Shown piece by piece: positions 1-8,430 of a stretch of DNA of 64,000 nucleotides. Under the pieces are notes generated by a model, which made no database searches, had not been told where the DNA came from, and was given only the letters and a program-made list of their open reading frames with translations. The translations under genes and the position numbers were made by a program. Each line of letters begins with the position of its first letter. Position 1 is the first letter of the stretch. The DNA comes from Herbinix sp. (lineage in GTDB: Bacteria; Bacillota; Clostridia; Lachnospirales; Lachnospiraceae), in assembly GCA_029256105.1 (NCBI GenBank), contig JAQSYO010000002.1, positions 248,001 through 312,000 of the forward strand. The letters run 5' to 3'.

Positions 1-10
1 CCTCGACTAG

Positions 11-52
11 AAAAACTTATCAGTTTTATAACAAGACTGATAGGTTTTTATT
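11..52. terminator. hairpin terminator, probably bidirectional
   Basis: A 14-bp stem (11-24 with 36-49) with one G-T pair is flanked by A5 on the left and T5 on the right, as in a Rho-independent terminator usable from both sides. It probably ends a gene that lies before the window. Confidence 0.7.
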
Positions 53-85
53 TATTATTAATTATATTTTAAGGGATCAAACTAC

Positions 86-115
86 TTGACATTAGGTGGA
101 ATATTGGATTACTAT
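86..115 (+). promoter_or_regulatory. sigma-A-type promoter of the acetyltransferase gene
   Basis: TTGACA at 86-91 and TACTAT at 110-115 are separated by 18 bp. The gene start follows about 118 bases downstream. Confidence 0.5.
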
Positions 116-232
116 TTGTATAATTTAAGAGGTACAATATGGATGTGTCGTTTTGAAATATGAAATGTACTCATTCACAATTATAAAGAAGTATGATTAA
201 TAAAATACTAGGTCATATTGAGGAGGACAAGG

Positions 233-730
233 ATGGAACTGATCATTAGAGCTATGGGATTGGAAGACTGGGAGGAAGTGGCTTCGATTTATAAGGAAGG
301 AATTGAAACAAAAATCGCAACCTTTCAACAAGAAATACCTACCTACGAGGCATGGGATGAGTCTCATATTAAGTCCTGCCGTCTGGTGGCACAGGAAGAT
401 GATACGGTAATAGGATGGACAGCCCTAAGTCCAGTTAGTAGCCGCTGCGTCTATTCCGGTGTTGCTGAGGTAAGTGTCTATGTAAAAGAAAATCAGCGTG
501 GTAAACAAGTTGGTGAGAAGCTGATGCGCGAACTAATTATAGAGGCAGAAGAGGAAGGACTTTGGACACTGCAATCCGGTATTCTTGAGATTAACAGTGC
601 AAGTATAGCATTACATAAGAAGGTAGGCTTTCGCATGGTAGGGTATCGGGAAAGAATTGCGAAGGATCAGAATGGGGTATGGCAGAATACAGTTTTGATG
701 GAGAGAAGAAGTTCGTTAGTTGGTATATAG
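233..730 (+). CDS. GNAT N-acetyltransferase, phosphinothricin acetyltransferase-like
   Basis: This 165-residue protein looks like a single GNAT domain that transfers acetyl from acetyl-CoA to a small amine. The acetyl-CoA loop reads Q-R-G-K-Q-V-G (about residues 93-99), preceded by the strand AEVSVYV, and the C-terminal part has the N-S-A-S-I-x-L-H-x-K-x-G-F motif typical of the Pat/Bar/YwnH subgroup. The substrate cannot be read; methionine sulfoximine or similar amino acid analogues are known for this subgroup. I chose the ATG at 233 because AGGAGG lies at 221-226, six bases before it; an in-frame TTG at 218 lies upstream of that site and has no ribosome binding site. It is a single-gene transcript with its own promoter and a hairpin after the stop. 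Confidence 0.85.
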   Translation: MELIIRAMGLEDWEEVASIYKEGIETKIATFQQEIPTYEAWDESHIKSCRLVAQEDDTVIGWTALSPVSSRCVYSGVAEVSVYVKENQRGKQVGEKLMRELIIEAEEEGLWTLQSGILEINSASIALHKKVGFRMVGYRERIAKDQNGVWQNTVLMERRSSLVGI

Positions 731-755
731 GAAATTGAATATTGTATAAAGCGAA

Positions 756-800
756 AGGCTGTTCCCCACATTTTATATTGGTTGGGTAACAGCCTATTTA
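756..800 (+). terminator. terminator after the acetyltransferase gene
   Basis: A 13-bp stem (756-768 with 783-795) with one mismatch is followed by a short AT-rich run with few consecutive T. Moderate support. Confidence 0.5.
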
Positions 801-852
801 ATCATTTATGCTAAGGCTTCTATAAAGTTAATATATGATTACAAAGAATAGA

Positions 853-1014
853 TTAGATACCTCTTATATTACCTGAGGAAGGTGACTTATTCGATGCAGT
901 TTTTGAACGATGATCAGTATGGGTAACACTTTTATTACTAACATTATTATCTGTGGCACTACTTTTCCCTTGTTTTTTGGAGGACACGTTTTCAGTGTTA
1001 TTGCTGTTATTCAT
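853..1014 (-). CDS. small hydrophilic Asn/Ser/Lys-rich protein (53 aa)
   Basis: An ATG at 1014 is preceded by AAAGGAG at a normal distance and opens a 53-codon frame ending in TAA at 853. The product starts MNNSNNTEN, is about half Asn, Ser, Lys and Thr, has no hydrophobic segment and no Cys, and is probably disordered. I do not recognise a family. The good ribosome binding site and uninterrupted frame argue for a real gene; low complexity argues for caution. It resembles in character, not in sequence, the two tiny hydrophilic proteins at 32.7-33.0 kb. Confidence 0.5.
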   Translation of the reverse strand: MNNSNNTENVSSKKQGKSSATDNNVSNKSVTHTDHRSKTASNKSPSSGNIRGI

Positions 1015-1108
1015 AATGTAATACTCCTTTCGATAGTGGTTTTAGTAGTGTTTGTAGAAAAATAAAAAGTATACACAAATTTGAAAGTAGAACAGAGTTA
1101 AAATTTAA

Positions 1109-1390
1109 TTAACCAATCACCCACAAATGATGAATCACATCAAAACATAACGTTATGTCATTCCGGTACCCATAAGCGTCATACCTACAATAAAATATTT
1201 TGACCATGTGCTGATCCTTAATGGACTTGACCGCATCGACTTTAAATTTAAAAATTTCACAGTTATCATCTTCAACGGAAAAATATCGTGGGATGAGATC
1301 ACCTACCGTATTAAAGGCAGCTATTACAGCTACAGGATGACCTTGGGGATGTTTTATGATTGGACTATGATCAGGTTTTAAAAATGGCAT
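1109..1390 (-). CDS. hypothetical protein (93 aa) behind a palindrome-bearing promoter
   Basis: The predicted protein starts MPFLKPDHSP and is a compact, mixed alpha/beta-looking small protein with many aromatic and His residues and no membrane segment or signal peptide. I do not recognise the family. I chose the ATG at 1390 because GAGGT precedes it by seven bases; a longer frame from 1447 would run through the promoter region and has no ribosome binding site. A promoter with a 14-bp perfect palindrome in its spacer lies just upstream, so the gene is probably repressed by a dimeric regulator, perhaps LexA. Confidence 0.6.
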   Translation of the reverse strand: MPFLKPDHSPIIKHPQGHPVAVIAAFNTVGDLIPRYFSVEDDNCEIFKFKVDAVKSIKDQHMVKIFYCRYDAYGYRNDITLCFDVIHHLWVIG

Positions 1391-1418
1391 ATTGTGCACC
1401 TCAGAGATTAATAAGATT

Positions 1419-1447
1419 ACTATAACAAACATATGTTTGCATTGCAA
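1419..1447 (-). promoter_or_regulatory. promoter with operator palindrome in the spacer
   Basis: On the minus strand TTGCAA (1447-1442) and TATAGT (1424-1419) are separated by 17 bp. The spacer holds the perfect palindrome CAAACATATGTTTG (1426-1439). The centre matches the Gram-positive LexA box GAAC-N4-GTTC except for symmetric A and T in place of the outer G and C. A repressor bound here would block polymerase. Confidence 0.5.
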
Positions 1448-1540
1448 TAATCAGAATATGGAATTGGTTTTGGGAAAGAGTAATTTCCAGTTTACAGGAC
1501 TATTTCTAGCTCATGGAATAAGTGAATTTAGGCAGGAGAA

Positions 1541-1563
1541 AAGCCAACTTATTCAGTTGGCTT
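1541..1563 (+). other. perfect 8-bp hairpin in intergenic DNA
   Basis: AAGCCAAC (1541-1548) and GTTGGCTT (1556-1563) pair perfectly around a 7-base loop. No real T-run follows, so it is a weak terminator at best. It lies just before the decayed frame at 1581. Confidence 0.35.
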
Positions 1564-1580
1564 TAGGGGAGGGAAATTTT

Positions 1581-1685
1581 ATGAAAAAATCTATTTAAAT
1601 TTTACTTGTTAGCTTTGTGATTTGTTTATAGTTTTATTATATACGTGATATGTGTAGAAGATATAGAGAAATGGTGAACAATTAA
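1581..1685 (+). pseudogene. possible decayed small membrane protein or signal peptide
   Basis: GGGAGGG (1567-1573) stands at the right distance before an ATG at 1581, but the frame stops after MKKSI at 1596. Read through, the frame continues with a hydrophobic stretch ILLVSFVICL, a second stop at 1629, then FYYIRDMCRRYREMVNN and a stop at 1683. A start, a hydrophobic stretch and a basic tail in one frame look like a small membrane protein with two nonsense changes. Chance is not excluded. The rest of 1447-1844 shows no other gene. Confidence 0.25.
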
Positions 1686-1844
1686 TGAAGAAGTGCGGGA
1701 TAAATGAATGAATTGTAAACGATGTGAACGGTATCCGAATGAAAGCTTGGGGTAGGCTTTAATTCATTCATGTTTCTTAGAGTACTAGAAGTTTAGATGA
1801 AATTAAGCGAATTGATATATATGCTAATATGGTGTTGTTAAAAG

Positions 1845-1873
1845 TTGATGAATAATAGAAAATATTGTATAAT
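1845..1873 (+). promoter_or_regulatory. promoter of the 152-aa membrane protein gene
   Basis: TTGATG (1845-1850) and a consensus TATAAT (1868-1873) are separated by 17 bp. The start codon follows 27 bases after the -10 element. Confidence 0.65.
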
Positions 1874-1900
1874 GGTGTAAATGAACGATGGAGGTAAATC

Positions 1901-2359
1901 ATGAACAGATTAATTAATTTATTGACAAAAATTTTAATGAATTTTATATGTAAAAGTATCAAGAGTTTACCGATAAATAACCCATATTTTACATTCGATA
2001 TGTACAATACTGGAAATAATAGTCTTTACATATTATCTGAACATGTGAACGATGAATTATATAAATTTGAAGACAATTATATAAAGTGGCTATACCACAT
2101 ATGCAATAGTAAAGCTGAAACAGGAAGTTATATGAGTAATGCTATATCGGGAATATTTGTTCCTCTTATGGTGGCATATATGATGACTTTGATTACTGAT
2201 AAATCTGATTATGTAATATTTATAGTAATTATTGTAATATTATTTTTAATGTTATACTTTACATACCACTCTGCTAAATCGCAATTACAGACGTCTTATT
2301 ACAAATTTTATTTAGGGAAATTTAAAAATGAAGCAGATAAAAGGGGAATAGCACTATAA
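1901..2359 (+). CDS. hypothetical membrane protein with two C-terminal TM segments (152 aa)
   Basis: The ATG is preceded by GATGGAGGT. The first ~85 residues are soluble and rich in Asn, Tyr and Ile. Two hydrophobic segments follow at about 87-102 and 108-125, separated by a short TDKSDY turn, and a basic tail ends the protein. This gives a hairpin membrane anchor with a cytoplasmic or external N-terminal domain. I do not recognise the family. The gene is alone, with its own promoter and a UUCG-loop terminator about 100 bases after the stop. Its A+T content is higher than that of the metabolic genes nearby, which may mean recent acquisition. Confidence 0.6.
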   Translation: MNRLINLLTKILMNFICKSIKSLPINNPYFTFDMYNTGNNSLYILSEHVNDELYKFEDNYIKWLYHICNSKAETGSYMSNAISGIFVPLMVAYMMTLITDKSDYVIFIVIIVILFLMLYFTYHSAKSQLQTSYYKFYLGKFKNEADKRGIAL

Positions 2360-2467
2360 TGTTATGATGATAATTTCCTGATTGAATCTGATGATATTTG
2401 AACCCCATCATAGTATCTATATGATTGAAACATGTTAAGATAGATTTAGAAGTAAAATTAAATAGTG

Positions 2468-2489
2468 AAGCATCCTTCGGGGTGCTTTT
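2468..2489 (+). terminator. UUCG tetraloop terminator
   Basis: An 8-bp stem (2468-2475 with 2480-2487) closes a TTCG loop and is followed by TTTT. It is a typical Rho-independent terminator for the gene ending at 2359. Confidence 0.75.
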
Positions 2490-2605
2490 GATTCCCGATT
2501 AAGCAAACAGAACCCAAATAGAATAATCGAATAAAAATCAGACAACAATTCCTTACCTTTCTGAAACTAAAAGCTTACTGTACGTAAAATAAATAACCTA
2601 CAAGC

Positions 2606-2632
2606 TCAAAAAAACACCCATTTCTGAGTGTT
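2606..2632 (-). terminator. terminator of the tRNA-Thr transcript
   Basis: On the minus strand an imperfect hairpin built from AACACTC and GGGTGTT is followed by seven T. It lies about 40 bases downstream of the tRNA. Confidence 0.6.
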
Positions 2633-2673
2633 ATACATTATCTCTAACCATTAATTTTTAGGATTTTCTTCAA

Positions 2674-2746
<73 letters not shown>

Positions 2747-2970
2747 ATTTATTAAAATAATTATTGTAAGTCTTAGAAAAAGGCTACTCAACTATTCTAT
2801 TATAAACATGACAAAAATTCAAGGACTTTTTATAATTTGTTTGAAGCAATTGTAAACATCGGATTAATATCAAATTTATATTTGAAAATTAAATGTATTT
2901 ACATGATAAATTTTATATAAATCAATATAAGACCTTCCTCTCAAAAGAATCTAACCCAATATATAAAATA

Positions 2971-2994
2971 GACCCCTGCAATTCCGCAGGAGTC
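2971..2994 (-). terminator. terminator after the degV gene
   Basis: A 9-bp stem (2971-2979 with 2986-2994) has a 6-base loop and one A-C mismatch. On the minus strand it is followed by TCTATTTTAT. It lies about 65 bases after the DegV stop. Confidence 0.6.
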
Positions 2995-3059
2995 TATGAT
3001 GCAAATACAAATAAACTTATCTTTCGTATGCACGATTTGCAAAAATTAACAACAAATTC

Positions 3060-3929
3060 TTATCTCTTCTCCCCCATAAAGCAAAGCCCAATCGCTCCAG
3101 GCCCGGAATGAGCTCCTATACTTGGGCTAACGAAATTGATAACAATTTCTTTATTCGGTAATTTCTCAAGAATTAATTCTGCCAGATAATTCGCATCGTC
3201 AATCGAATCTCCATGAACGATACAGATTACATCATCGCCATCTTTATATTTACCCATACTATCGAGCATATCATTACAAATGGTAGCCAAGGATTTCTTC
3301 CTACCCCTTGAAGTAGAGAGAGCAACAAGCTGTCCTTCGGAATTTAAGTAAAGAATGGGTTTAATATTAATCATGGAGCCGATGAATGCAGTAGTTTTTG
3401 AAATTCGTCCACCTCGGTGAAGATGGTTTAAATCGTCAACCGTAAAGCGGACACAGAAGTCCTGCTTATGTTCCTCTAACCAATTAGCGGTTTCGTCAAT
3501 CGTTTTGCCTTCTTCCCGCATTCGAACAGCTTTCATGACGAACATGCCTTCACCCATGGATGCATTGAGCGTATCTATCACGATGATTTTGGCACCAGGG
3601 TTTTCCTCGCATATCTCGCGAGCACCTGTAACAACATTACTGCAGCCACCGCTTAAAGCGGAGGAAAAACTGATATGTAATATGTCAAATCCCTGATCCA
3701 CGTAATCTTGGAATGTTTTACGGATTACTTCGGGATTGCTAGCCATGGTTGTCGGCATAAGACCGGTTCTCATCTTATCATAGAATTCTTTCGGAGTAAG
3801 ATTAACTTCGTCTCCATAAGTAATTCCTTCTAAATCATAGTAGTGAGGTATGATACCGATTTGTTTTTCCTTGATGTAGTCTTCAAGCAAGTCGGAGTTT
3901 GAATCAGCAGTTATAACAAAATCTTTCAT
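3060..3929 (-). CDS. DegV family fatty-acid-binding protein
   Basis: This 289-residue protein has the length and layout of DegV/FakB proteins, which hold a fatty acid and present it to the FakA kinase to make acyl phosphate for phospholipid synthesis. It begins with a strand and then T-A-D-S-N-S-D. The central part has SFSSALSGG (about residues 85-93), the R-G-G-R-I-S motif near residue 172, and the C-terminus has S-I-G-A-H-S-G-P-G-A-I-G, all typical of the family. No signal peptide is present. GGGAGG precedes the ATG at a normal spacing. No fakA is visible in the window, so the kinase partner must be elsewhere. It is a single-gene transcript. Confidence 0.9.
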   Translation of the reverse strand: MKDFVITADSNSDLLEDYIKEKQIGIIPHYYDLEGITYGDEVNLTPKEFYDKMRTGLMPTTMASNPEVIRKTFQDYVDQGFDILHISFSSALSGGCSNVVTGAREICEENPGAKIIVIDTLNASMGEGMFVMKAVRMREEGKTIDETANWLEEHKQDFCVRFTVDDLNHLHRGGRISKTTAFIGSMINIKPILYLNSEGQLVALSTSRGRKKSLATICNDMLDSMGKYKDGDDVICIVHGDSIDDANYLAELILEKLPNKEIVINFVSPSIGAHSGPGAIGLCFMGEKR

Positions 3930-4092
3930 ATCTTAGACCCTCCCAAATAGTGGTGATAATCCTATTCTACTAGAGACAACATTTTTACGCAATAGAATAA
4001 TAGAAATAATGGCTGAGTATTTGTATCATACTGAATCATAAGTGGATAATTATGAAAAAAGTCCCTAATTATAGTAGATACCGTCAAGAAGA

Positions 4093-4123
4093 TCGGCTGC
4101 TTAAGGGAATTCTAAGCAGCCGA
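4093..4123 (-). terminator. terminator of the interrupted ABC transporter operon
   Basis: A perfect 11-bp GC-rich stem (4093-4103 with 4113-4123) has a 9-base loop. On the minus strand it is followed by a T-rich run. It lies about 45 bases after the permease stop. Confidence 0.75.
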
Positions 4124-4168
4124 CATAAAAAATTGATATTTAGATATAAGATACTTTAGGAACATTCC

Positions 4169-4993
4169 CTACCTGGTAAATTTTTTCTCAAAAAACGTCA
4201 ATAACTTATACAGACATGTAGCTACTACACATAGAATAACAATTGACATTATAACCCAGTCTAGTTTGAATACCTGGCTTCCATAAATAATTAAATATCC
4301 TAAGCCGGCCTTAGATGCTAAGAATTCACCTATGATTACACCCACTAAGGAAAGACCGATATTCACTTTCATCTGACTAATGATGGAAGGAATATTGGAA
4401 GGTAGGATAACCTTGAAGAGTACATCCTTCTTCTTGCCGCCCAAGGTATAAATTAACTTTATTTTGTCTTCTTCCACCGATTTGAAGTCAGAATACAAGT
4501 TTATGATGGTTCCAAATACCGCGACCGATACCGCGGCTACGATGATGGTCTTCATATTGTTGCCAAGCCATACGATAAAAACAGGCGCCAAGGCTGATTT
4601 GGGTAGGCTGTTCAGTACGATTAGATAAGGCTCCAATACCTTCGATATACTGTCGTTCCACCAAAGAATGATCGCCATTACAAGCCCGATAATGTTAACG
4701 AGAGCAAAGCTAACCAAGGTCTCAAGTAAGGTAACTCCGACGTGGTATAGGAGTTGGCCACTTACCGTCATTTCGATTATTGTTTTCCCAACCCGGGATG
4801 GGCTTGAGAACACAAAGGAGTTCAAGATACCAAGCCTTGCAGTTATTTCCCATATGGAAATAAAACTAATCAAAATAATGAATTGGTAAAAGCGAACCCA
4901 ACGAAGACGTAGCAAATGTTTTCTGACATATGCTTGTTGAGCGGCGGAAATGTTTAAGCTTTCGCTTTCAACTTTTTTGCTTTTCCTGCTCAT
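4169..4993 (-). CDS. NitT/TauT-family ABC transporter permease
   Basis: This 274-residue integral membrane protein matches the SsuC/TauC/ThiX type of BPD-transport permeases. About six TM segments start at about residue 36. The EAA loop that docks with the ATPase is visible at about residues 175-200, with the conserved G in Y-T-L-G-G and the P in I-L-P-S. The start overlaps the end of the ATPase gene by 26 bases, so the two were one translational unit. The substrate could be a sulfonate, nitrate/cyanate or a thiamine precursor; no substrate-binding protein gene is adjacent, so this stays open. Because the ATPase gene upstream is interrupted, the permease is probably starved of its motor unless the insert is excised or another ATPase serves it. 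Confidence 0.85.
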   Translation of the reverse strand: MSRKSKKVESESLNISAAQQAYVRKHLLRLRWVRFYQFIILISFISIWEITARLGILNSFVFSSPSRVGKTIIEMTVSGQLLYHVGVTLLETLVSFALVNIIGLVMAIILWWNDSISKVLEPYLIVLNSLPKSALAPVFIVWLGNNMKTIIVAAVSVAVFGTIINLYSDFKSVEEDKIKLIYTLGGKKKDVLFKVILPSNIPSIISQMKVNIGLSLVGVIIGEFLASKAGLGYLIIYGSQVFKLDWVIMSIVILCVVATCLYKLLTFFEKKFTR

Positions 4994-5615
4994 TGTGATT
5001 TAGCTCCTTCCATATCAAATTAAAATACTCTTTAAATTCAGGTGCACTTCTTGTTGTAAATGGTGTGCGGTCTTCTATAGAAGGATTAATATCAAATACA
5101 TTTACTACAGTTCCCGGACGCGAGGATAATACAATGACGCGATCCGCCATACTGATTGCCTCTGAAATATCATGCGTAATTAATATTGCTGTTTTCTTCT
5201 CTTTACGAATAATACCCCAGATATCATCCGCTACTTCAAGGCGCGTTTGATAATCTAGGGCGGAGAAGGGCTCATCAAGTAGTAGAATATCCGGCTCCAA
5301 GAGTAGTGTACGAATGAGCGCTGCTCGTTGCCTCATACCACCGGATAACTCGGAGGGGTGGGAATTTCTAAAGGTTATTAAACCGTAGGTGTTCAATAGC
5401 TCATTTATTTGGACATAACTGTTATCGTACAGTTTATGCTGAATTTCCAGGCCGAGAGTAACGTTTTTTAGTGTGTTTCGCCAATCTAGAAGATGATCTT
5501 TTTGAAGCATATAGCCGATATTTTTGCCGGAGGATTTGATGTCCTTTCCATTAATATATATTAAACCACTGCTGGGTGAGAGTAGGCCGGCTATCAGAGA
5601 GAGTAGGGTAGATTT
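4968..5615 (-). pseudogene. C-terminal part of an ABC ATPase gene interrupted by the 4.8-kb element
   Basis: Read on the minus strand from codon AAA at 5615, this segment encodes KSTLLSLIAGLL, the second half of Walker A, then the Q-loop region (GYMLQKD), the signature LSGGMRQR, Walker B ILLLDEPFSAL and the H-loop ITHDISEA. It has 215 codons plus stop. The first 46 codons lie 4.8 kb away at 10398-10535 and end exactly in GPSGCG. Together they make a 261-residue NitT/TauT-type ATPase with Walker A GPSGCGKST. In the present arrangement translation could only restart inside, at the ATG at 5510, which lacks a ribosome binding site and would give a protein without Walker A. I therefore read it as a gene split by an insertion that is reversible in principle, not as random decay: no other damage is seen. 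Confidence 0.88.
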
Positions 5616-5640
5616 GCCGATGGTAATATAGTGGAAACTT
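5614..5640 (+). other. left attachment junction of the element
   Basis: The core TTGCCG (5614-5619) is followed by the element arm ATGGTAATATAGTGGAAACTT in 5620-5640. TAGTGGAAA in this arm recurs inverted at the right end. Left of the core is the ATPase sequence that begins KST. Confidence 0.8.
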
Positions 5641-5734
5641 ATAATATGGGTGGTGTACTTAGGACAAGGATTAGTGCGTAAACTTTATTAAGATTTATTT
5701 GGATGTGGTATTTGTGAGGAATATAAATATAATA

Positions 5735-5890
5735 ATGCATTTTCCTGAGGATGAGGCATCGCTCTGTTCTATTACGAACGTTACAATAGAAACCTATCTA
5801 TTATCTGTTAAGAAAATACTTGATCAATCGAATCTAACTTTAAAAGAAAAGAAGGACCTGTTAAATAGGGTGACAATCAAGAATTGTTAA
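5735..5890 (+). CDS. possible small protein of the element (51 aa)
   Basis: A short frame starts MHFPEDEAS and ends in a helical, charged part with LTLKEKKDLLNRV. The only ribosome binding site candidate, GAGGA at 5716-5720, is about 14 bases before the ATG, which is far; an upstream TTG at 5699 has none. I do not recognise it. Its place directly inside the left end of a serine-recombinase element would suit a recombination directionality factor, which is often a small basic or helical protein, but nothing in the sequence proves that. Confidence 0.3.
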   Translation: MHFPEDEASLCSITNVTIETYLLSVKKILDQSNLTLKEKKDLLNRVTIKNC

Positions 5891-5978
5891 ATGATGTAAA
5901 TGTATGTAAATCGTAAGTATAATTAACGTAATTAGTTCGTATTTAATAAGAAAAACTCTGCAGTATCTTATTTATTTG

Positions 5979-6007
5979 TTGACAATAGAAACTTATATTG
6001 GTATATA
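5979..6007 (+). promoter_or_regulatory. promoter of the chemoreceptor gene
   Basis: A perfect TTGACA (5979-5984) and TATATA (6002-6007) are separated by 17 bp. A TATAAT at 6006 would give a 21-bp spacing. The leader before the start codon is about 115 bases long and contains a small GCCAT/ATGGC hairpin near 6071. Confidence 0.55.
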
Positions 6008-6131
6008 TAATGATATAAGAAAAACGTATGAAGGAACTGGACGAGCAGTTATACTCATATGGCTTAAAGTGCCATTGAGGATGGCTGCTTCTTTATCGCA
6101 GATTTATCGAAGGACACATAGGAGGAAGACC

Positions 6132-8318
6132 ATGACGAAAACATTCAAAATCAAAGAACTGTTGCAAAAAATACAGTTTAAAAGAAAGAAAATAGGCGCA
6201 CAAGTAATTCCTGACGTTCAGGAAGTGGTCGATCAAATTGATAACAAAAAAGAAGGACTTTTGAAAAAGCATTCGATTAAGTTACCAAATAAATTTTTGT
6301 CAAGAGTGTCTGGAATCCGAATTAAGTTATTAATTGCCTTTGCTATCCCGATTTTTTTAATGGCTATATTTGGGGTTGTGTCCTATAACAAATCTTCGAA
6401 AGCAATAATATCAAATTATGAGAAGATTTCGGGTGATACCTTAAATGCAGTAGAGGAATACATTTTCATGGGCGTAGATGCGGTTTCTACGAAATCCTAT
6501 GAGTTGGCGGATAACAATAAAGTAAAGAGCTATTATAAAAAAGCGAAAGATATGACTACTGAGGAGAGTGAGGATGCCTTTAATGTAGTTAATGAAATAG
6601 TTAATACGGCCAAAACATCTCATTCCTTTATTTATTCAATACATACCATTGGCGAAATGGGAAATAGCATTTCAACAGTGGATAAGCTCCCACAAGATAT
6701 CTATAATCAATTTCTCGCCTCTCCGGAGGGACAGATGATAGCGTCCTCTACGGAACGTTACATGTGGATTGGGAAGCATAGTTTTCTGGATGATCAATTA
6801 CAAAATAAACAGACCACCTATGCTATTTCAATTGTAAGAAAAATGGCTGAAAATAATGGATTTGTTATTATCGATGTGCCGACAACTCAAATTGAAAAAG
6901 CAATTTCTCATGTGGATTTTGGTGAAGGAAGTCTGATTGGCTTTGTGACAGAGGATGGAGTTGAAACACTTTCTAATAAAGAAGAAACAAGTGTTTTCTC
7001 GGGTTTGAAATATTATCAGGAAGCTGCCGCAGGGAATGAGCCAAATGGCTTCTCCTATGAGAAATATAAAGGGGAAGACTATTTATTCCTATATAGTAAG
7101 ATTGGCAGTACAGGAGCTTCCTTATGTGCATTGGTTCCGAAAGATACGATATTACAGCAAGCAGAACAATTAAAATTTTTAAGTTTAATATTTGTTACTT
7201 TAGCATGTATTTTAGCTGGTATAATAGGAACTGTAATCGCTAGTGGAATTGGCGGTGAGATTGTTAAATTATCAAAATCAATCGCTCTTGCTGCAAAAGG
7301 TGACTTAACTACCAAATTTGATACCAAGCGCAACGATGAGTTCCTTATTTTATCAAGCAGCTTAACCGATATGGTTGGAGGAATGCGAAATCTTATCGAG
7401 AAGGTGGCAACCTTTGGTACAAAGGTAAATGGTTCAGCGAATACGCTCTCCGATACATCCTCCGACATTTTGGGATCCACTAAGGATATCTCCTTGGCAA
7501 TTGATGAAATTGAAAAAGGTGTTGTACAGCAGGCAAACGATACGGAACAATGTCTATTCCAGATGTCAGACTTATCAGATAAAATAAATCAGGTTTACCA
7601 GAATACCTACGAAATTGAGCAGATTGCAAAAGACACGAAATTAATCGTTGGCAACGGACTTGTTACTATGGATGAGTTAAATAATAAATCAAGTGCAACT
7701 ACCGATATTACTCATGTTGTAATTAATGAGATCGAAGGATTAGAGGTTCAGACTCGCAGCATTGCAAATTTTGTTGGAGTAATCAATGATATAGCATCAC
7801 AGACCAATCTTTTATCCTTAAATGCTTCGATTGAAGCAGCGAGAGCTGGAGATGCAGGACGTGGATTTGCTGTAGTAGCAGAAGAAATTCGTAAATTAGC
7901 CGACCAATCCATGAATGCATCAAATCAAATTACAGGTATCGTAAGTGCTATTCAGAATAAGACGAAGGGAACTGTGGTTTCAGCGAAGCAAGCAAAGGAT
8001 ATTGTGGAATCACAAATGGAGGCACTAACAAAGACCATAAGTACGTTTGAAAATATTAATGAGCATGTTGGTAGTCTTGTTAATAATCTGAATAATATTG
8101 CAGAAGGCGTGAAGGGTATTGAATCAGCGAAGGATGAGACGTTGGATGCAATCCGTAATATATCAGCAATATCTCAGCAAACAGCCACTTCCTCGGAAGA
8201 AGTAAGTGCAACAGCAAATAATCAGATAACTTCCGTAGAGTATTTAAGCCAATCAGCAGCTGAACTTGCAGAGGATTCCAAGAAACTTGAGGAAGCAATT
8301 CAAATATTTCAGATTTAA
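6132..8318 (+). CDS. methyl-accepting chemotaxis protein carried by the element
   Basis: This 728-residue transmembrane chemoreceptor signals to CheA/CheW. In order it has a basic cytoplasmic N-terminal stretch of about 63 residues, which is unusually long; TM1 at about 64-85; an external sensor region at about 86-345; TM2 at about 347-371; a HAMP region; and a long MCP signalling domain. The highly conserved tip reads [15 protein letters not shown] near residues 555-570. No C-terminal CheR-tethering pentapeptide is seen. I chose the ATG at 6132 because GGAGGAAG precedes it; an upstream in-frame extension would cross the promoter. No che genes are in the window, so it must plug into an array encoded elsewhere. 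It is the only large cargo of the recombinase element, which is an odd cargo. The sensor region is diverged and its ligand cannot be told. Confidence 0.92.
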   Translation: MTKTFKIKELLQKIQFKRKKIGAQVIPDVQEVVDQIDNKKEGLLKKHSIKLPNKFLSRVSGIRIKLLIAFAIPIFLMAIFGVVSYNKSSKAIISNYEKISGDTLNAVEEYIFMGVDAVSTKSYELADNNKVKSYYKKAKDMTTEESEDAFNVVNEIVNTAKTSHSFIYSIHTIGEMGNSISTVDKLPQDIYNQFLASPEGQMIASSTERYMWIGKHSFLDDQLQNKQTTYAISIVRKMAENNGFVIIDVPTTQIEKAISHVDFGEGSLIGFVTEDGVETLSNKEETSVFSGLKYYQEAAAGNEPNGFSYEKYKGEDYLFLYSKIGSTGASLCALVPKDTILQQAEQLKFLSLIFVTLACILAGIIGTVIASGIGGEIVKLSKSIALAAKGDLTTKFDTKRNDEFLILSSSLTDMVGGMRNLIEKVATFGTKVNGSANTLSDTSSDILGSTKDISLAIDEIEKGVVQQANDTEQCLFQMSDLSDKINQVYQNTYEIEQIAKDTKLIVGNGLVTMDELNNKSSATTDITHVVINEIEGLEVQTRSIANFVGVINDIASQTNLLSLNASIEAARAGDAGRGFAVVAEEIRKLADQSMNASNQITGIVSAIQNKTKGTVVSAKQAKDIVESQMEALTKTISTFENINEHVGSLVNNLNNIAEGVKGIESAKDETLDAIRNISAISQQTATSSEEVSATANNQITSVEYLSQSAAELAEDSKKLEEAIQIFQI

Positions 8319-8430
8319 TGAATAATTTAATGAGAAATTTAATGAGATAGGTTGTATTAAATATAGAACTGCTTCATGAACTTGGTAAGTGATATAATGA
8401 ATAACATTAATTAAATAATTGTAATATTAG

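Noticed and set aside
2893-3111. 72-codon frame on the plus strand opposite the degV terminator
   Set aside because: It has no ribosome binding site and overlaps the terminator and the 3' end of the DegV gene.
4968-5510. A functional short ABC ATPase starting at the ATG at 5510
   Set aside because: It would lack Walker A and has no ribosome site; the sequence upstream continues the ATPase frame to the insertion junction.
5990-6131. c-di-GMP or other riboswitch in the chemoreceptor leader
   Set aside because: The conserved blocks of the GEMM-I aptamer (GCAAACC-type and GGGACGCAAAG) are not present; only a small hairpin is seen.
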